Source: Polaromonas sp. YR568 (GTDB taxonomy: Bacteria > Pseudomonadota > Gammaproteobacteria > Burkholderiales > Burkholderiaceae_C). From it: 64,000 bases of DNA. The notes beneath the pieces were generated by a model. It was not told where the DNA came from. It searched no databases and saw nothing but the letters and a program-made list of their open reading frames with translations. Both the position numbers and the translations under genes were made by a program. Below, in pieces: positions 24,391 to 32,331 of this stretch; position 1 is the stretch's first letter; each line of letters starts with the position of its first letter. Location: assembly GCF_900116715.1 (NCBI RefSeq), contig NZ_FPBM01000001.1, positions 126,784 to 190,783 on the forward strand, given 5' to 3'.

Positions 24391-25046
24391 TTTGTGCTTT
24401 TTGCTGAGGCTTGCTGGCCGGGGGTTGCCCGGCATGCAACTCACTTTCTTTTGCTTCGCCAAAAGAAAGTAAGCAAAGAAAAGGCGACCCTACTGTCTGC
24501 GTCCCCTGCGCTTCGCTCCGGGGCAACCTGCGGTGCTCGGTCCAGACGGGGTCAAAAACAACTCGCCTGCGGCTCAAACAAGTTTTTGCCCTTATCCGTC
24601 TGGACCTCCGCTCCTCGGCGCAGCCAGAAGGGGTGGGGAGAGGAAATACCGAACAGCCTAATACCAATACTGAATACCAGAAGAAACAAGGACTCGCCAT
24701 GGCGAGTCCTTGTTGGTTTTTTGTCTTTGGTATTTGTCCCCGTTCCCGTTCCCGTTCCCGATTGCCCCGTCCTGGCTGGGCCGAGGAGCGCAGAGACAAG
24801 CGGATCAGGGCAAAAACTTGTTTGAGCGAAGCGAGTTGTTTTTGACCCCGCTTGGCTCGAGCACCGCAGGTTGCCCGAAGCGCAGCGTAGGGACCCAGAC
24901 TGCGGGTCGCCTTTTCTTTGGTGACTTTCTTTTGGCGAAGCAAAAGAAAGTTACTGGCCGCCGGGCCACTCCCGGCCAGCGGTCATCGACAAGCCGACTT
25001 GCCGCCGAGCACCCCCCGGCCGGCCACCCTCAGCAAAAAGCACAAA
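24391..25046. repeat. Large palindromic intergenic element, copy 1
   Basis: The whole gap between two convergent genes is a giant imperfect inverted repeat. Outermost 19-base arms (24391-24409 and 25028-25046) are perfectly complementary; then GCTGGCCGGG arms (from 24413, ending 24980); then the 28-base hairpins ACTTTCTTTTG-loop-CAAAAGAAAGT at 24443-24470 and 24924-24951; long arms; and a perfect 30-bp central palindrome at 24685-24714. The left arm holds a nested stem GTCCAGACGG (24540-24549)/CCGTCTGGAC (24596-24605); the right arm holds CAAGCGG (24797-24803)/CCGCTTG (24848-24854). Between 24981 and 25027 the right side has an insertion. Small open frames inside are by-products of the palindrome. 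Confidence 0.85.
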
Positions 25047-25053
25047 CAAAAAA

Positions 25054-25959
25054 TCAAACCAAACCATCCCCATTCATCCGCTCCCCAATAAAGTCCAGAA
25101 AACTCCTCACCGCCGGCACCTGTCCGCGCCGCGAGGGGAACACGGCATGGGCCACACCGGAAGGCAGCGACCAGCCCGGCAGCACCGGCACCAGTAACTG
25201 GGCCTGCCGCTCGGCTCCGCTCATGGAGTCGGGGATGAAACTCATGCCGGTGCCGGCCAGCACCGCGAGCTTGAGGGTTTGCAAATCGTCGGCGACATAG
25301 CGCGGCTGGTGCTGCAGCACAAACTCTTTTCCGTCGGGGCCGAGCAGCCGCCAGGATGAGCGCCCGTCGCTCCAGGACATGGCCACCGTGTCGAGCTTGA
25401 GCAGGTCTTCGGGTTTTTCGGGCATGCCCTGGCGCTGCAGCAACGCCGGGCTGGCCAGCAGGCGGCCGGAGCTCACGCCCAGGTTCTTGACCACCAGGCT
25501 GCCGCTGTCTTCCAGTGTGGGCCGCACGCGCAGCGCGATGTCTATGCCCTCTTCCACCAGGTCGATCACGCGGTTGGTCACGCGCATGTCGACGCGCACG
25601 TGCGGGTACATCTCCAGGAAGCGCGGCACCAGGTAGCCCATGGAACTCTGCGCCAGCGTGACCGGGCAGGTGATGCGCAGCGTGCCGCGCGGCTCGACCT
25701 GCATCTGCGCCACGGCTTCGGATGCCGCCATGGCTTCGTCGCGCATGGCGTTGCAGTGGCGTAAATAGATCTCGCCGACTTCCGTCAACGAGAGCTTGCG
25801 GGTGGTGCGCTGCAAAAGGCGCACGCCCAGGCGCGTCTCCAGTTCGGCCACGCGGCGCGACAGGCGCGACTTGGGCAGGCCCAGCGCCCGGCCGGCGGCG
25901 GCAAAACCGCCCCGCTCCACCACTTCGGCGAAATACAGCATGTCGTTGAGGTCTTGCAT
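25054..25959 (-). CDS. LysR-family transcriptional regulator, probable activator of azoR
   Basis: 301 residues from the ATG at 25959 (AGGAAG site upstream). N-terminal HTH: MLYFAEVVERGGFAAAGRALGLPKSRLSRRVAELETRLGVRLLQRTTR. The effector domain follows the usual two-lobed periplasmic-binding fold. The KSRLSRRV recognition helix places it in the large group of LysR regulators divergent from quinone/azo reductases and other redox genes. It is divergent from azoR (26152) with a 19-bp-spaced inverted repeat between them. Confidence 0.88.
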   Translation of the reverse strand: MQDLNDMLYFAEVVERGGFAAAGRALGLPKSRLSRRVAELETRLGVRLLQRTTRKLSLTEVGEIYLRHCNAMRDEAMAASEAVAQMQVEPRGTLRITCPVTLAQSSMGYLVPRFLEMYPHVRVDMRVTNRVIDLVEEGIDIALRVRPTLEDSGSLVVKNLGVSSGRLLASPALLQRQGMPEKPEDLLKLDTVAMSWSDGRSSWRLLGPDGKEFVLQHQPRYVADDLQTLKLAVLAGTGMSFIPDSMSGAERQAQLLVPVLPGWSLPSGVAHAVFPSRRGQVPAVRSFLDFIGERMNGDGLV

Positions 25960-26024
25960 GGCGCGGCTTCCTTTCTGGGGCTCAAAACAGGATTTTCCAG
26001 CCTCTATTGTCTCATCAGTAGAAC

Positions 26025-26051
26025 GATAAGTCACATCTTTGCCGACTTATC
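26025..26051. promoter_or_regulatory. LysR-type operator between the regulator and azoR
   Basis: Perfect inverted repeat GATAAGTC (26025-26032) and GACTTATC (26044-26051) with an 11-base spacer, the T-N11-A layout of LysR recognition sites. It lies about 100 bases upstream of azoR and 66 upstream of the regulator start, fitting a site used for both activation and autorepression. Confidence 0.7.
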
Positions 26052-26151
26052 AAACACTCACACCATCCGCACAATCTATCCATGGCTGCGATTCATGGTG
26101 AACACGGCCTAACAACCTGATTCACAAACCAACTTTCTAAGGATTTCCATC

Positions 26152-26802
26152 ATGACCAAGCTTCTTCACGTCGACTCCAGCATTCTTGGCGGCAACTCGG
26201 TTTCCCGCCAGCTCACCGCCCAGATCGTGGCCTCCTGGCGCGCCGCCAACCCCGGCACCGAAGTCAGCTACCTGGACCTGGCCGTCAACACCCCCACCCA
26301 CCTGTCAGCCGAATCGCTGGGTTTTCGCATGCCTGCCGACGCCGTGCTGAGCGATGCTCAAAAACGCGAAAACGCCGTGTCTGAAGCCCTGGTAACGCAA
26401 TTCCTGGCCGCCGACGTGATCGTGGTGGGCGCACCGCTGTACAACTTCGCCATCCCCAGCCAGCTCAAGGCCTGGATCGACCGCATCGCACAAGTCGGCC
26501 GCACCTTCAAGTACACCGACAAAGGCCCCGTGGGCCTGGCCGGCGGCAAGACGGTGATAGTGGCTTCCGCCCGCGGCGGTGTGTATTCGACCAGCGAAGC
26601 CGCTACCGCCATGGAGCATCAAGAGAGCTACCTGAAGGTGGTGTTCGGTTTCTTCGGCATCACCGACGTGCGCTTTGTGCGCGCCGAAGGCCTGGCCATG
26701 GGCGAAGCCGCCAAGGCAGCGGCCCTGGCTTCCGCTGAAATCGAAATCGTGACGCACACACGGCCCTCCGCCAACCAGGACAAGGCTGCTTTGGCTGCCT
26801 AA
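26152..26802 (+). CDS. azoR: FMN-dependent NADH-azoreductase/quinone reductase AzoR
   Basis: 216 residues of the flavodoxin-like quinone reductase family. The N-terminus [21 protein letters not shown] binds FMN phosphate, [22 protein letters not shown] covers the isoalloxazine site, and ASARGGVYS is the third flavin loop. It reduces quinones and azo compounds by two electrons in the cytoplasm, defending against electrophile stress. Typical length for AzoR is about 200. A good rho-independent terminator follows at 26831. Confidence 0.88.
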   Translation: MTKLLHVDSSILGGNSVSRQLTAQIVASWRAANPGTEVSYLDLAVNTPTHLSAESLGFRMPADAVLSDAQKRENAVSEALVTQFLAADVIVVGAPLYNFAIPSQLKAWIDRIAQVGRTFKYTDKGPVGLAGGKTVIVASARGGVYSTSEAATAMEHQESYLKVVFGFFGITDVRFVRAEGLAMGEAAKAAALASAEIEIVTHTRPSANQDKAALAA

Positions 26803-26830
26803 GCTCCACGACAGGCTCCCAAGAGCGCAC

Positions 26831-26860
26831 AGCAAAAAGCCCGCAAGCGCGGGCTTTGCT
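26831..26860 (+). terminator. Rho-independent terminator after azoR
   Basis: Hairpin with stem AGCAAA..GCCCGC / GCGGGC-TTTGCT and AAGC loop, followed by a short T-containing tail. It lies 29 bases after the azoR stop. Confidence 0.75.
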
Positions 26861-26926
26861 GTTTCTAGCTGATATCACTTCCGGACTCCCCGTGCCTCCA
26901 AAACTAGCGAGACAGGTGCATAAGCA

Positions 26927-27190
26927 TCACAGACTCGCCTGCTCCGCCGGCAATTCGACCAATGCGGCCTGTCCGTTGTTAGCGATATCGCCAATAACGT
27001 TCTTCAGCTCTGGAAATTGACTAACCACATACGCAGACGCAGATTGGATCGTTTGGAATGAAAAAACCACCCGCGCAACCATGTCGGAACGATTGACGCC
27101 ACTTTTATAGCGTGCGCGATCAAATGATATGTAGAACCACAAGTCTCCAGCAGTGTTGAATTGCGCTGAAACTTGACCCAATCGTTTCAT
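26927..27190 (-). CDS. Small hypothetical protein
   Basis: 87 residues from the ATG at 27190 (an in-frame upstream start at 27205 is possible). AT-rich with codon use unlike its neighbours. No signal peptide, no family recognised. The sequence has plausible soluble-protein composition (SAQFNTAGDLWFYISFDRARYKSG). Flanked on its upstream side by an inverted repeat (27192-27280), so it might be the remnant of a small mobile insertion. Coding status is uncertain. Confidence 0.35.
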   Translation of the reverse strand: MKRLGQVSAQFNTAGDLWFYISFDRARYKSGVNRSDMVARVVFSFQTIQSASAYVVSQFPELKNVIGDIANNGQAALVELPAEQASL

Positions 27191-27191
27191 T

Positions 27192-27280
27192 AAATTTTGA
27201 CCCACTCTCTTTGTGAGGCGTGGGAGGACTTAGGTGGGTCAGGTCTGGATGGAAATTTCAGTTCTAACTGGGTCAAATTT
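27192..27280. repeat. Imperfect inverted repeat flanking a short AT-rich spacer
   Basis: AAATTTTGACCCA (27192-27204) and TGGGTCAAATTT (27269-27280) are complementary except for one extra T, with two further TTGACCCA/GGGTCA half-copies close by (27170s and 27235s). It may be an operator array for the small gene at 26927 or the end of a decayed mobile element. The rest of the 27206-27437 gap shows nothing recognisable. Confidence 0.35.
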
Positions 27281-27437
27281 CGACGACATTCAACACTATT
27301 AAATTGAGTAGCTGCCTGGTACCGTTCTTACGGGCAAACCTGACATGTCATCGGCAGGCATAAAGCACCACCAAGGCCCTTTAACTGGCCCTGGCTAAAG
27401 CCTCGCCTCAAATACCTGCTTTTGTATCTGGCGCTGC

Positions 27438-27986
27438 TCAGGCGTGTTTTTTGACCCAGTCCACATAGGCGTCGACCCAGCCTTGCAAAAACTTGCGGCT
27501 CGCCTCGCCGATATTGCCGTCGGCGTCATACAGGCCTTCCTTGTTGTGGATGAAGGCCTCGGGCTGTCCCAGCGTGGGCGCATTCAGGTAAGCCAGGATA
27601 TTGCGCAGGTGCTGCTGCGACAGTGCCGTGCCGATGGGGCCGACGGACGCGCCGATCACGCCTGCCGGCTTGCCGTTCCAGGCGCTTTGGCCATAGGGGC
27701 GCGACGCATGGTCGATGGCGTTTTTCAGCACGCCGGGAATCGAGCGGTTGTATTCAGGCGTGGCAAACAGCAGGCCCTGCGCCGCGTTGATCTCGCCTTT
27801 AAGCCGGAGGACTGAAGCGGCCTGATTCGCGTCGTCGTCCTGGTTGTAGGGTGGCAGGTCGTCAATGCGCACATGGGTGAAGCTGAAATCCGCGGGGAAC
27901 AGCTTTTCAAGCGCCCTGGCGAGCTTTTTGTTGAACGAGTCCTTGCGGATGCTGCCGACGATGACGGCGATGTTGTATTGGGCCAT
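27438..27986 (-). CDS. NADPH-dependent FMN/quinone (chromate-type) reductase
   Basis: 182 residues of the NADPH-dependent FMN reductase family (ChrR/YieF/ArsH group). GSIRKDSFNKKLARAL near the N-terminus binds the FMN phosphate; FATPEYNRSIPGVLKNAIDHASRP is the family signature around residues 75-98. It reduces flavins, quinones or chromate in the cytoplasm. GGAGAA ribosome site 6 bases before the ATG. It lies downstream of nothing on this strand; the cysteine desulfurase gene ends 166 bases away on the same strand, and the gap has no clear feature. Confidence 0.85.
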   Translation of the reverse strand: MAQYNIAVIVGSIRKDSFNKKLARALEKLFPADFSFTHVRIDDLPPYNQDDDANQAASVLRLKGEINAAQGLLFATPEYNRSIPGVLKNAIDHASRPYGQSAWNGKPAGVIGASVGPIGTALSQQHLRNILAYLNAPTLGQPEAFIHNKEGLYDADGNIGEASRKFLQGWVDAYVDWVKKHA

Positions 27987-28152
27987 GGGGTTCTCCAGAA
28001 AAGATGGAAGGGGAAAAGGGGAAGAGAGGAAGTGAAGGGAAGAAAGGCGAAAGAAAAATGCCAGACCTCATATGTAAGGCATTTTCGAAAACCCTGCTGT
28101 AGGACGGCAAGCTAACCGACCTTTACACCCCATCTTCCCTGCTCTCTGCCCC

Positions 28153-30093
28153 TCACCCCGCGCGCCGCTGCCCCGCCAGCCGCTTGACGACCGCGACCAG
28201 CCGGTCTATCTCGTCAAAAGTGTTGTAGAAGGCCAGCGACGGCCGCACCGTGGTCTCGACCCCAAAGCGCCGCAGGATCGGTTGCGCGCAATGGTGGCCT
28301 GTGCGCACGGCAATGCCCTCTTCATTGAGCGCATGGCCGACTTCTTCGGTGCTGTAGCCCGCCAGCACAAACGACATCACGCTGGCCTTGTCGGCCGCGG
28401 TGCCGATCAGGCGTACACCCGGGATGGCGCCAAGCTGCTGCATGCCGTAGACCAGCAGATCGTGTTCATAACGTGCGATGTTTTCAATGCCGATGCGGTT
28501 CACATAGTCGATGGCAGCGCCCAGGCCCACCGCATCGGCGATGTTGCCGGTGCCGGCTTCGAACTTGTTGGGAATCGGCTGGAACACGGTTTTTTCAAAC
28601 GTGACATCGGCAATCATGTTGCCGCCGCCCTGCCAGGGCGGCATGTCTTCCAGCACCTCGCGCCTGCCCCAGACCACGCCGATGCCGGTGGGGCCAAAGA
28701 CCTTGTGGCCCGAGAAAACAAAGAAGTCCGCGCCCAGCGCCTGCACGTCCACCCGCATGTGCGAGACCGACTGCGCGCCGTCCACCAGCGCCTTGGCGCC
28801 GGCGCGGTGCGCCATCTCGACAATCTCTTTCACAGGCACCACGGTACCCAGCGCGTTGGAGACCTGCGTGACGGCCACGATCTTGGTGCGGTCGTTCAGC
28901 AGCTTGCGGTATTCGTCCAGCAGCACCTGGCCCGAATCGTCGACCGGGATCACGCGCAGCTTGGCGCCCTTGGCGGCGGCGAGCTGCTGCCACGGCACGA
29001 TGTTGGCGTGGTGCTCCAGGTTGCTGACGATGATCTCGTCGCCCTCGCCTACGTGCTGGCCGCCCCAGCTTTTGGCCACCAGGTTGATGGCCTCGGTGGT
29101 GCCGCGCACAAAGATCACTTCATTCACGTCAGGCGCGTTGATGAACTTCTTCACCCGCTCGCGAGCGCCTTCATAGGCGTCGGTGGCGCGCGCGGCCAGC
29201 TCATGCGCCGCGCGGTGGATGTTGGAGTTCTCGTGCTCGTAGAAATGCGAAATCCGGTCTATGACGGACTGCGGCTTGTGCGTGGTCGCGGCGTTGTCGA
29301 ACCACACCAGCTGCCGGCCATTGACGCGCTCCTGCAGGATGGGAAAGTCGCGGCGCACCGCATGCACATCAAACGCCGGATGCGCCGACTGGCCTGCCAG
29401 CGGCACGGTGGCGTGCGGCGCGGGTTTGGCGGGCGTGACGTAGCCCGTGGGCAGCACCACTGAATCAACGAAGTAGAACTTCGGCTCGGTGGGTGCGGCT
29501 TCTGGGGGCTGCGCCGCTTGCGCGGGCCCATAAACGGACGGCACGCCGGGCTGGCTGAAAGGCAAGCTCGCCAGGCCATCGAGGCCGGCATCGCGCCCGT
29601 CCGCGCTGGGCTGGCCATGCCGATCACCGAGGAAATAGTAGGGCGCGGCGCCCGTAGGCGGCTGCGCAGCCGCGGCAGCTTCTGGCACGCCCACTGCAGC
29701 GCCGCCAATGCGCGGCTCATACGCAGGCAACACGCTGACAGCCGTGTCGGGCACACCGTTGCCGGCCGCCGCATGCGGCAGCAAGGCCGGTGCCCGGTTG
29801 GCCAGCGAAGGCAGTTGCGCCGGTGATGCCGGAATCAGGTTGCTGCCGGGAATCTGCCCTTGCGGGATCGGCGTGCCCGGAACGCCTGGGCCAAAGCCCG
29901 CGGGGCTGGCCAGGGGCGAGCCCGGCGGCGCCAGGTGCAAAGGCCCCTGCACGCCCGGCACGGGCGATGCGGGCAGCGTGGGCGCCTCGCCCGGCAAGGC
30001 CGCAAACAAGGCGGTGGCCATGCGTGACAGCAATGCCGTATCGATAGGCGACTCAGGCTGCACGGCCTGGGGAGTGGAAGCGAGCATGTTCAC
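28153..30093 (-). CDS. Encapsulin-cargo cysteine desulfurase (SufS-type) with long disordered N-terminus
   Basis: 646 residues, about 240 more than free SufS. Residues 240-646 are a complete class-V aminotransferase fold: PLP lysine in FSGHKVFGPTG (Lys464), catalytic cysteine in RTGHHCAQP (Cys602). Residues 1-235 are Pro/Ala/Gly rich and predicted disordered, with short hydrophobic motifs (TPIPQGQIPGSNLIPAS, YYFLGDRHGQP, KFYFVDSVVLPTGYVTP). In characterised family 2A encapsulins such a domain targets the desulfurase into the shell. It follows the shell gene after 6 bases. The start is GTG at 30093 or ATG at 30087. It takes sulfur from cysteine, giving alanine and a persulfide, probably inside the compartment. 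Confidence 0.93.
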   Translation of the reverse strand: MNMLASTPQAVQPESPIDTALLSRMATALFAALPGEAPTLPASPVPGVQGPLHLAPPGSPLASPAGFGPGVPGTPIPQGQIPGSNLIPASPAQLPSLANRAPALLPHAAAGNGVPDTAVSVLPAYEPRIGGAAVGVPEAAAAAQPPTGAAPYYFLGDRHGQPSADGRDAGLDGLASLPFSQPGVPSVYGPAQAAQPPEAAPTEPKFYFVDSVVLPTGYVTPAKPAPHATVPLAGQSAHPAFDVHAVRRDFPILQERVNGRQLVWFDNAATTHKPQSVIDRISHFYEHENSNIHRAAHELAARATDAYEGARERVKKFINAPDVNEVIFVRGTTEAINLVAKSWGGQHVGEGDEIIVSNLEHHANIVPWQQLAAAKGAKLRVIPVDDSGQVLLDEYRKLLNDRTKIVAVTQVSNALGTVVPVKEIVEMAHRAGAKALVDGAQSVSHMRVDVQALGADFFVFSGHKVFGPTGIGVVWGRREVLEDMPPWQGGGNMIADVTFEKTVFQPIPNKFEAGTGNIADAVGLGAAIDYVNRIGIENIARYEHDLLVYGMQQLGAIPGVRLIGTAADKASVMSFVLAGYSTEEVGHALNEEGIAVRTGHHCAQPILRRFGVETTVRPSLAFYNTFDEIDRLVAVVKRLAGQRRAG

Positions 30094-30099
30094 CGCGCT

Positions 30100-31032
30100 T
30101 TATTTATAGGTATCGGGGTAGTCGTGGTATTTGCCGATCTCGACGTCGTCTAGCACCGCCAGCGCATCGGTGGTCAGCACCGCGAGCGAGCAATACAGCG
30201 AGATCAGGTAAGACGAGATCGCATGGTTGTTGATGCCCATGAAGCGCACCGACAGGCCCGGGCTTTGTTCGCCGGGTAGGCCCGGCTGGAACAAACCGAC
30301 CACGCCCTGGCGCTTGTCGCCCACACGCAGCAGCAAAATCTTGCTCTTGCCGTCAGCCACCGGTACCTTGTTCGAAGGGATCAGCGGAATGCCGCGCCAG
30401 GTGATGAACTGCGAGCCGAAGAGGCTGACCGTGGGCGGCGGCGTGCCGCGGCGCGTGGCTTCACGGCCAAAGGCGGCAATGGCCAGCGGGTGCGTGAGGA
30501 AGAAGGCGGGTTCCTTCCAGACCTTGGTCAGCAGCTCGTCCAGGTCGTCGGGCGTGGGCGCGCCGGTCAGCGGGAAGATGCGCTGCTCGTCCGTGACTTG
30601 CGCCAGCAGGCCGTAGTCCGGGTTGTTGATGAGCTCGCTTTCCTGGTTTTCCTTGATGGTCTCTATCGTCAGGCGCAGTTGTTCCTTGATCTGGTCGTGC
30701 GGGCTGCTGTAGAGGTCGGAGATGCGGGTGTGCACGTCCAGCACGGTGCTGACGGCGTTGAGGAAAAATTCGCGCGGCGCTTCCTCGTAGTCGACAAAGG
30801 TGCGCGGCAGCTGGTTTTCTTCTTCGCGTGCGGTGCATTTGACCTTGATCGACTCCGGGTTCTTGACCTTGTTGAGGCGGTAGATACCGGCCTCGACAGG
30901 CACCCATTGCAGCAGGTGGGTCAGCCAGCGCGGCGAGATGGTCTCGAGTTGCGCTGTGGTTTTGGTTGCATTGGCTAGTTGCCGCGCGGCGTTATCGCCG
31001 AGTGCGGTGGTTCCGCCCACTGTTGCCGACAT
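30100..31032 (-). CDS. Family 2A encapsulin shell protein (SrpI-like)
   Basis: 310 residues with the family 2A encapsulin (SrpI, formerly 'major membrane protein I') sequence pattern: RWLTHLLQWVPVEAGIYRLNKVKNPES, the extended-arm region, then FFLTHPLAIAAFGREATRRGTPPPTV and the C-terminal MGINNHAISSYLISLYCSLAVLTTDALAVLDDVEIGKYHDYP. The length matches SrpI homologues. These HK97-fold proteins assemble into ~25-nm icosahedral shells. There is no cNMP-binding insertion, which distinguishes it from family 2B. GGGAG ribosome site. Immediately downstream is the cargo desulfurase; upstream are XRE, EpsC and rhodanese genes, all on the same strand. Confidence 0.94.
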   Translation of the reverse strand: MSATVGGTTALGDNAARQLANATKTTAQLETISPRWLTHLLQWVPVEAGIYRLNKVKNPESIKVKCTAREEENQLPRTFVDYEEAPREFFLNAVSTVLDVHTRISDLYSSPHDQIKEQLRLTIETIKENQESELINNPDYGLLAQVTDEQRIFPLTGAPTPDDLDELLTKVWKEPAFFLTHPLAIAAFGREATRRGTPPPTVSLFGSQFITWRGIPLIPSNKVPVADGKSKILLLRVGDKRQGVVGLFQPGLPGEQSPGLSVRFMGINNHAISSYLISLYCSLAVLTTDALAVLDDVEIGKYHDYPDTYK

Positions 31033-31112
31033 AGAAAAACTCCCTCGTTGGAAAAAACAAAGCTACAAAGAAAAATCAATGGGCTGCAGTGTCGTGGGCC
31101 AGTGGGCAGGCT

Positions 31113-31382
31113 TCAACATGCTATAGCCATCAAGTTGATGCCGCGCACCAGATTGGCCTGGCTGATGGCCTCACCGCGCGTGACCAGCGACGAGGGCGAC
31201 ATGCCCAGCGCCACCGCGAGTTTTTCGACCGTGACCAGCGAAGCAATCGCCCTGCCCCGCTCGATCTCGCCCACATAGGAGCGGTTGAGGTCCGAGCGTT
31301 CGGCCAGCCCTTCCTGCGACCAGCCCTGAGCCTCGCGCGACTGGCGCACCGCGATGCCGAAGCTTTCAACCAGCGCCGTCAT
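31113..31382 (-). CDS. XRE-family regulator within the encapsulin operon
   Basis: 89 residues, essentially one HTH_3 domain: FGIAVRQSREAQGWSQEGLAERSDLNRSYVGEIERGRAIASLVTVEKLAVALGMSPSSL. Its ATG overlaps the epsC stop as ATGA (31379-31382), so it is translationally coupled. The 80-bp gap between it and the encapsulin gene may contain its binding site and an internal promoter. Small SinR/CysB-unrelated HTH proteins of this type occur in several sulfur-related loci; its ligand, if any, is unknown. Confidence 0.85.
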   Translation of the reverse strand: MTALVESFGIAVRQSREAQGWSQEGLAERSDLNRSYVGEIERGRAIASLVTVEKLAVALGMSPSSLVTRGEAISQANLVRGINLMAIAC

Positions 31383-32320
31383 ATCAGTGCGCTCCCGAGT
31401 GTTTGCGCTGCGGCCTCCACACCGGCCGAGTCGCGCGAGACGGCCTGCGTGACATTGCCGCCTGCCGGCACGTCATAAGTGATCCACACATTGCCGCCTA
31501 TCACCGCCCCCTTGCCCAAGGTGACCCGGCCCAGGATGGTGGCACCAGCGTAGATCACCACGTCGTCTTCCACAATGGGGTGGCGCGGCAGGCCTTTTTG
31601 CAGCTTGCCCTCCAGGTCTTTCGGAAAACGTTTGGCGCCTAGCGTGACGGCCTGGTAGAGGCGCACACGCTGGCCGATCACGGCGGTCTCGCCGATCACA
31701 ACGCCCGTGCCGTGGTCGATAAAAAAGCCGGGGCCGATCTGGGCACCCGGATGAATGTCTATGCCGGTCTGTGAATGCGACAGCTCGGCCGCAATGCGCG
31801 CCAGCAGCGGCAGGCCCAGCTTATAGAGCTGGTGCGCCAGGCGGTGGTGGATCATTGCCAGCACGCCCGGGTAGCACAGCAGCACTTCGTCAACGCTGCG
31901 GGCGGCGGGGTCGCCGTTGTAGGCGGCCAGCACATCGCTGTCCAGCAACTGGCGGATGCCGGGCAAGGCGCCGGCAAAGCTGCGCGCGGCCAGCAGCGCT
32001 TCTGTTTCGATATCGGCATCGCCCCGGCCCTGGTGGCGCGCGCTGTAGGTCAGCTCCAGCCGCACCTGCGCAAGCAGCCCGTGCAGGGCCGAGTCCAGCG
32101 TATGGCCAACGTAAAAGTCTTCACTCTCCTGGCGCAAGTCAGGCGGGCCCAGCCGCATCGGAAAGAGTGCGCCCTTGAGCGCTTCGATCACCTGGGCCAG
32201 CGCGTCACGCGAAGGAAACTCGCGCCCACCCGGCTCACGTGAACGCTTTTGCGATTCACGCCACTGGCACCGCACCGCATGCAGGTCGCCCACAATCTGG
32301 TTGACATCAAACACCGCCAT
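31379..32320 (-). CDS. epsC: Serine O-acetyltransferase, EpsC/CysE type
   Basis: 313 residues. C-terminal left-handed beta-helix with hexapeptide repeats: HPGAQIGPGFFIDHGTGVVIGETAVIGQRVRLYQAVTLGA and later HPIVEDDVVIYAGATILGRVTLGKGAVIGGNVWI. The HGTGVVIGETA motif is diagnostic of serine acetyltransferase. The N-terminus is the longer EpsC type. It makes O-acetylserine, the carbon acceptor for sulfide in cysteine synthesis. In family 2A encapsulin loci this gene is a recurrent partner, supplying cysteine for the compartment's desulfurase. Starts 11 bases after the rhodanese gene. Confidence 0.93.
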   Translation of the reverse strand: MAVFDVNQIVGDLHAVRCQWRESQKRSREPGGREFPSRDALAQVIEALKGALFPMRLGPPDLRQESEDFYVGHTLDSALHGLLAQVRLELTYSARHQGRGDADIETEALLAARSFAGALPGIRQLLDSDVLAAYNGDPAARSVDEVLLCYPGVLAMIHHRLAHQLYKLGLPLLARIAAELSHSQTGIDIHPGAQIGPGFFIDHGTGVVIGETAVIGQRVRLYQAVTLGAKRFPKDLEGKLQKGLPRHPIVEDDVVIYAGATILGRVTLGKGAVIGGNVWITYDVPAGGNVTQAVSRDSAGVEAAAQTLGSALI

Positions 32321-32331
32321 GGCAACCTCCC

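Noticed and set aside
24443-24470. AAAGAAAG hairpins as rho-independent terminators
   Set aside because: The stems are A/T-rich with no T-run downstream and occur on both sides of the element.
24212-24943. Apparent ORFs inside the palindromic element copy 1 on both strands
   Set aside because: The frames are created by the palindrome itself (similar short translations appear in both arms and both copies) and have no homology-like features.
24430-24960. CRISPR-like reading of the repeated hairpins
   Set aside because: Only two arms per element, no regular spacers of 25-40 bases and no cas genes.
28153-30093. The desulfurase as a housekeeping SufS in a suf operon
   Set aside because: No suf genes adjoin and the 240-residue disordered extension and encapsulin neighbour point to a cargo enzyme.
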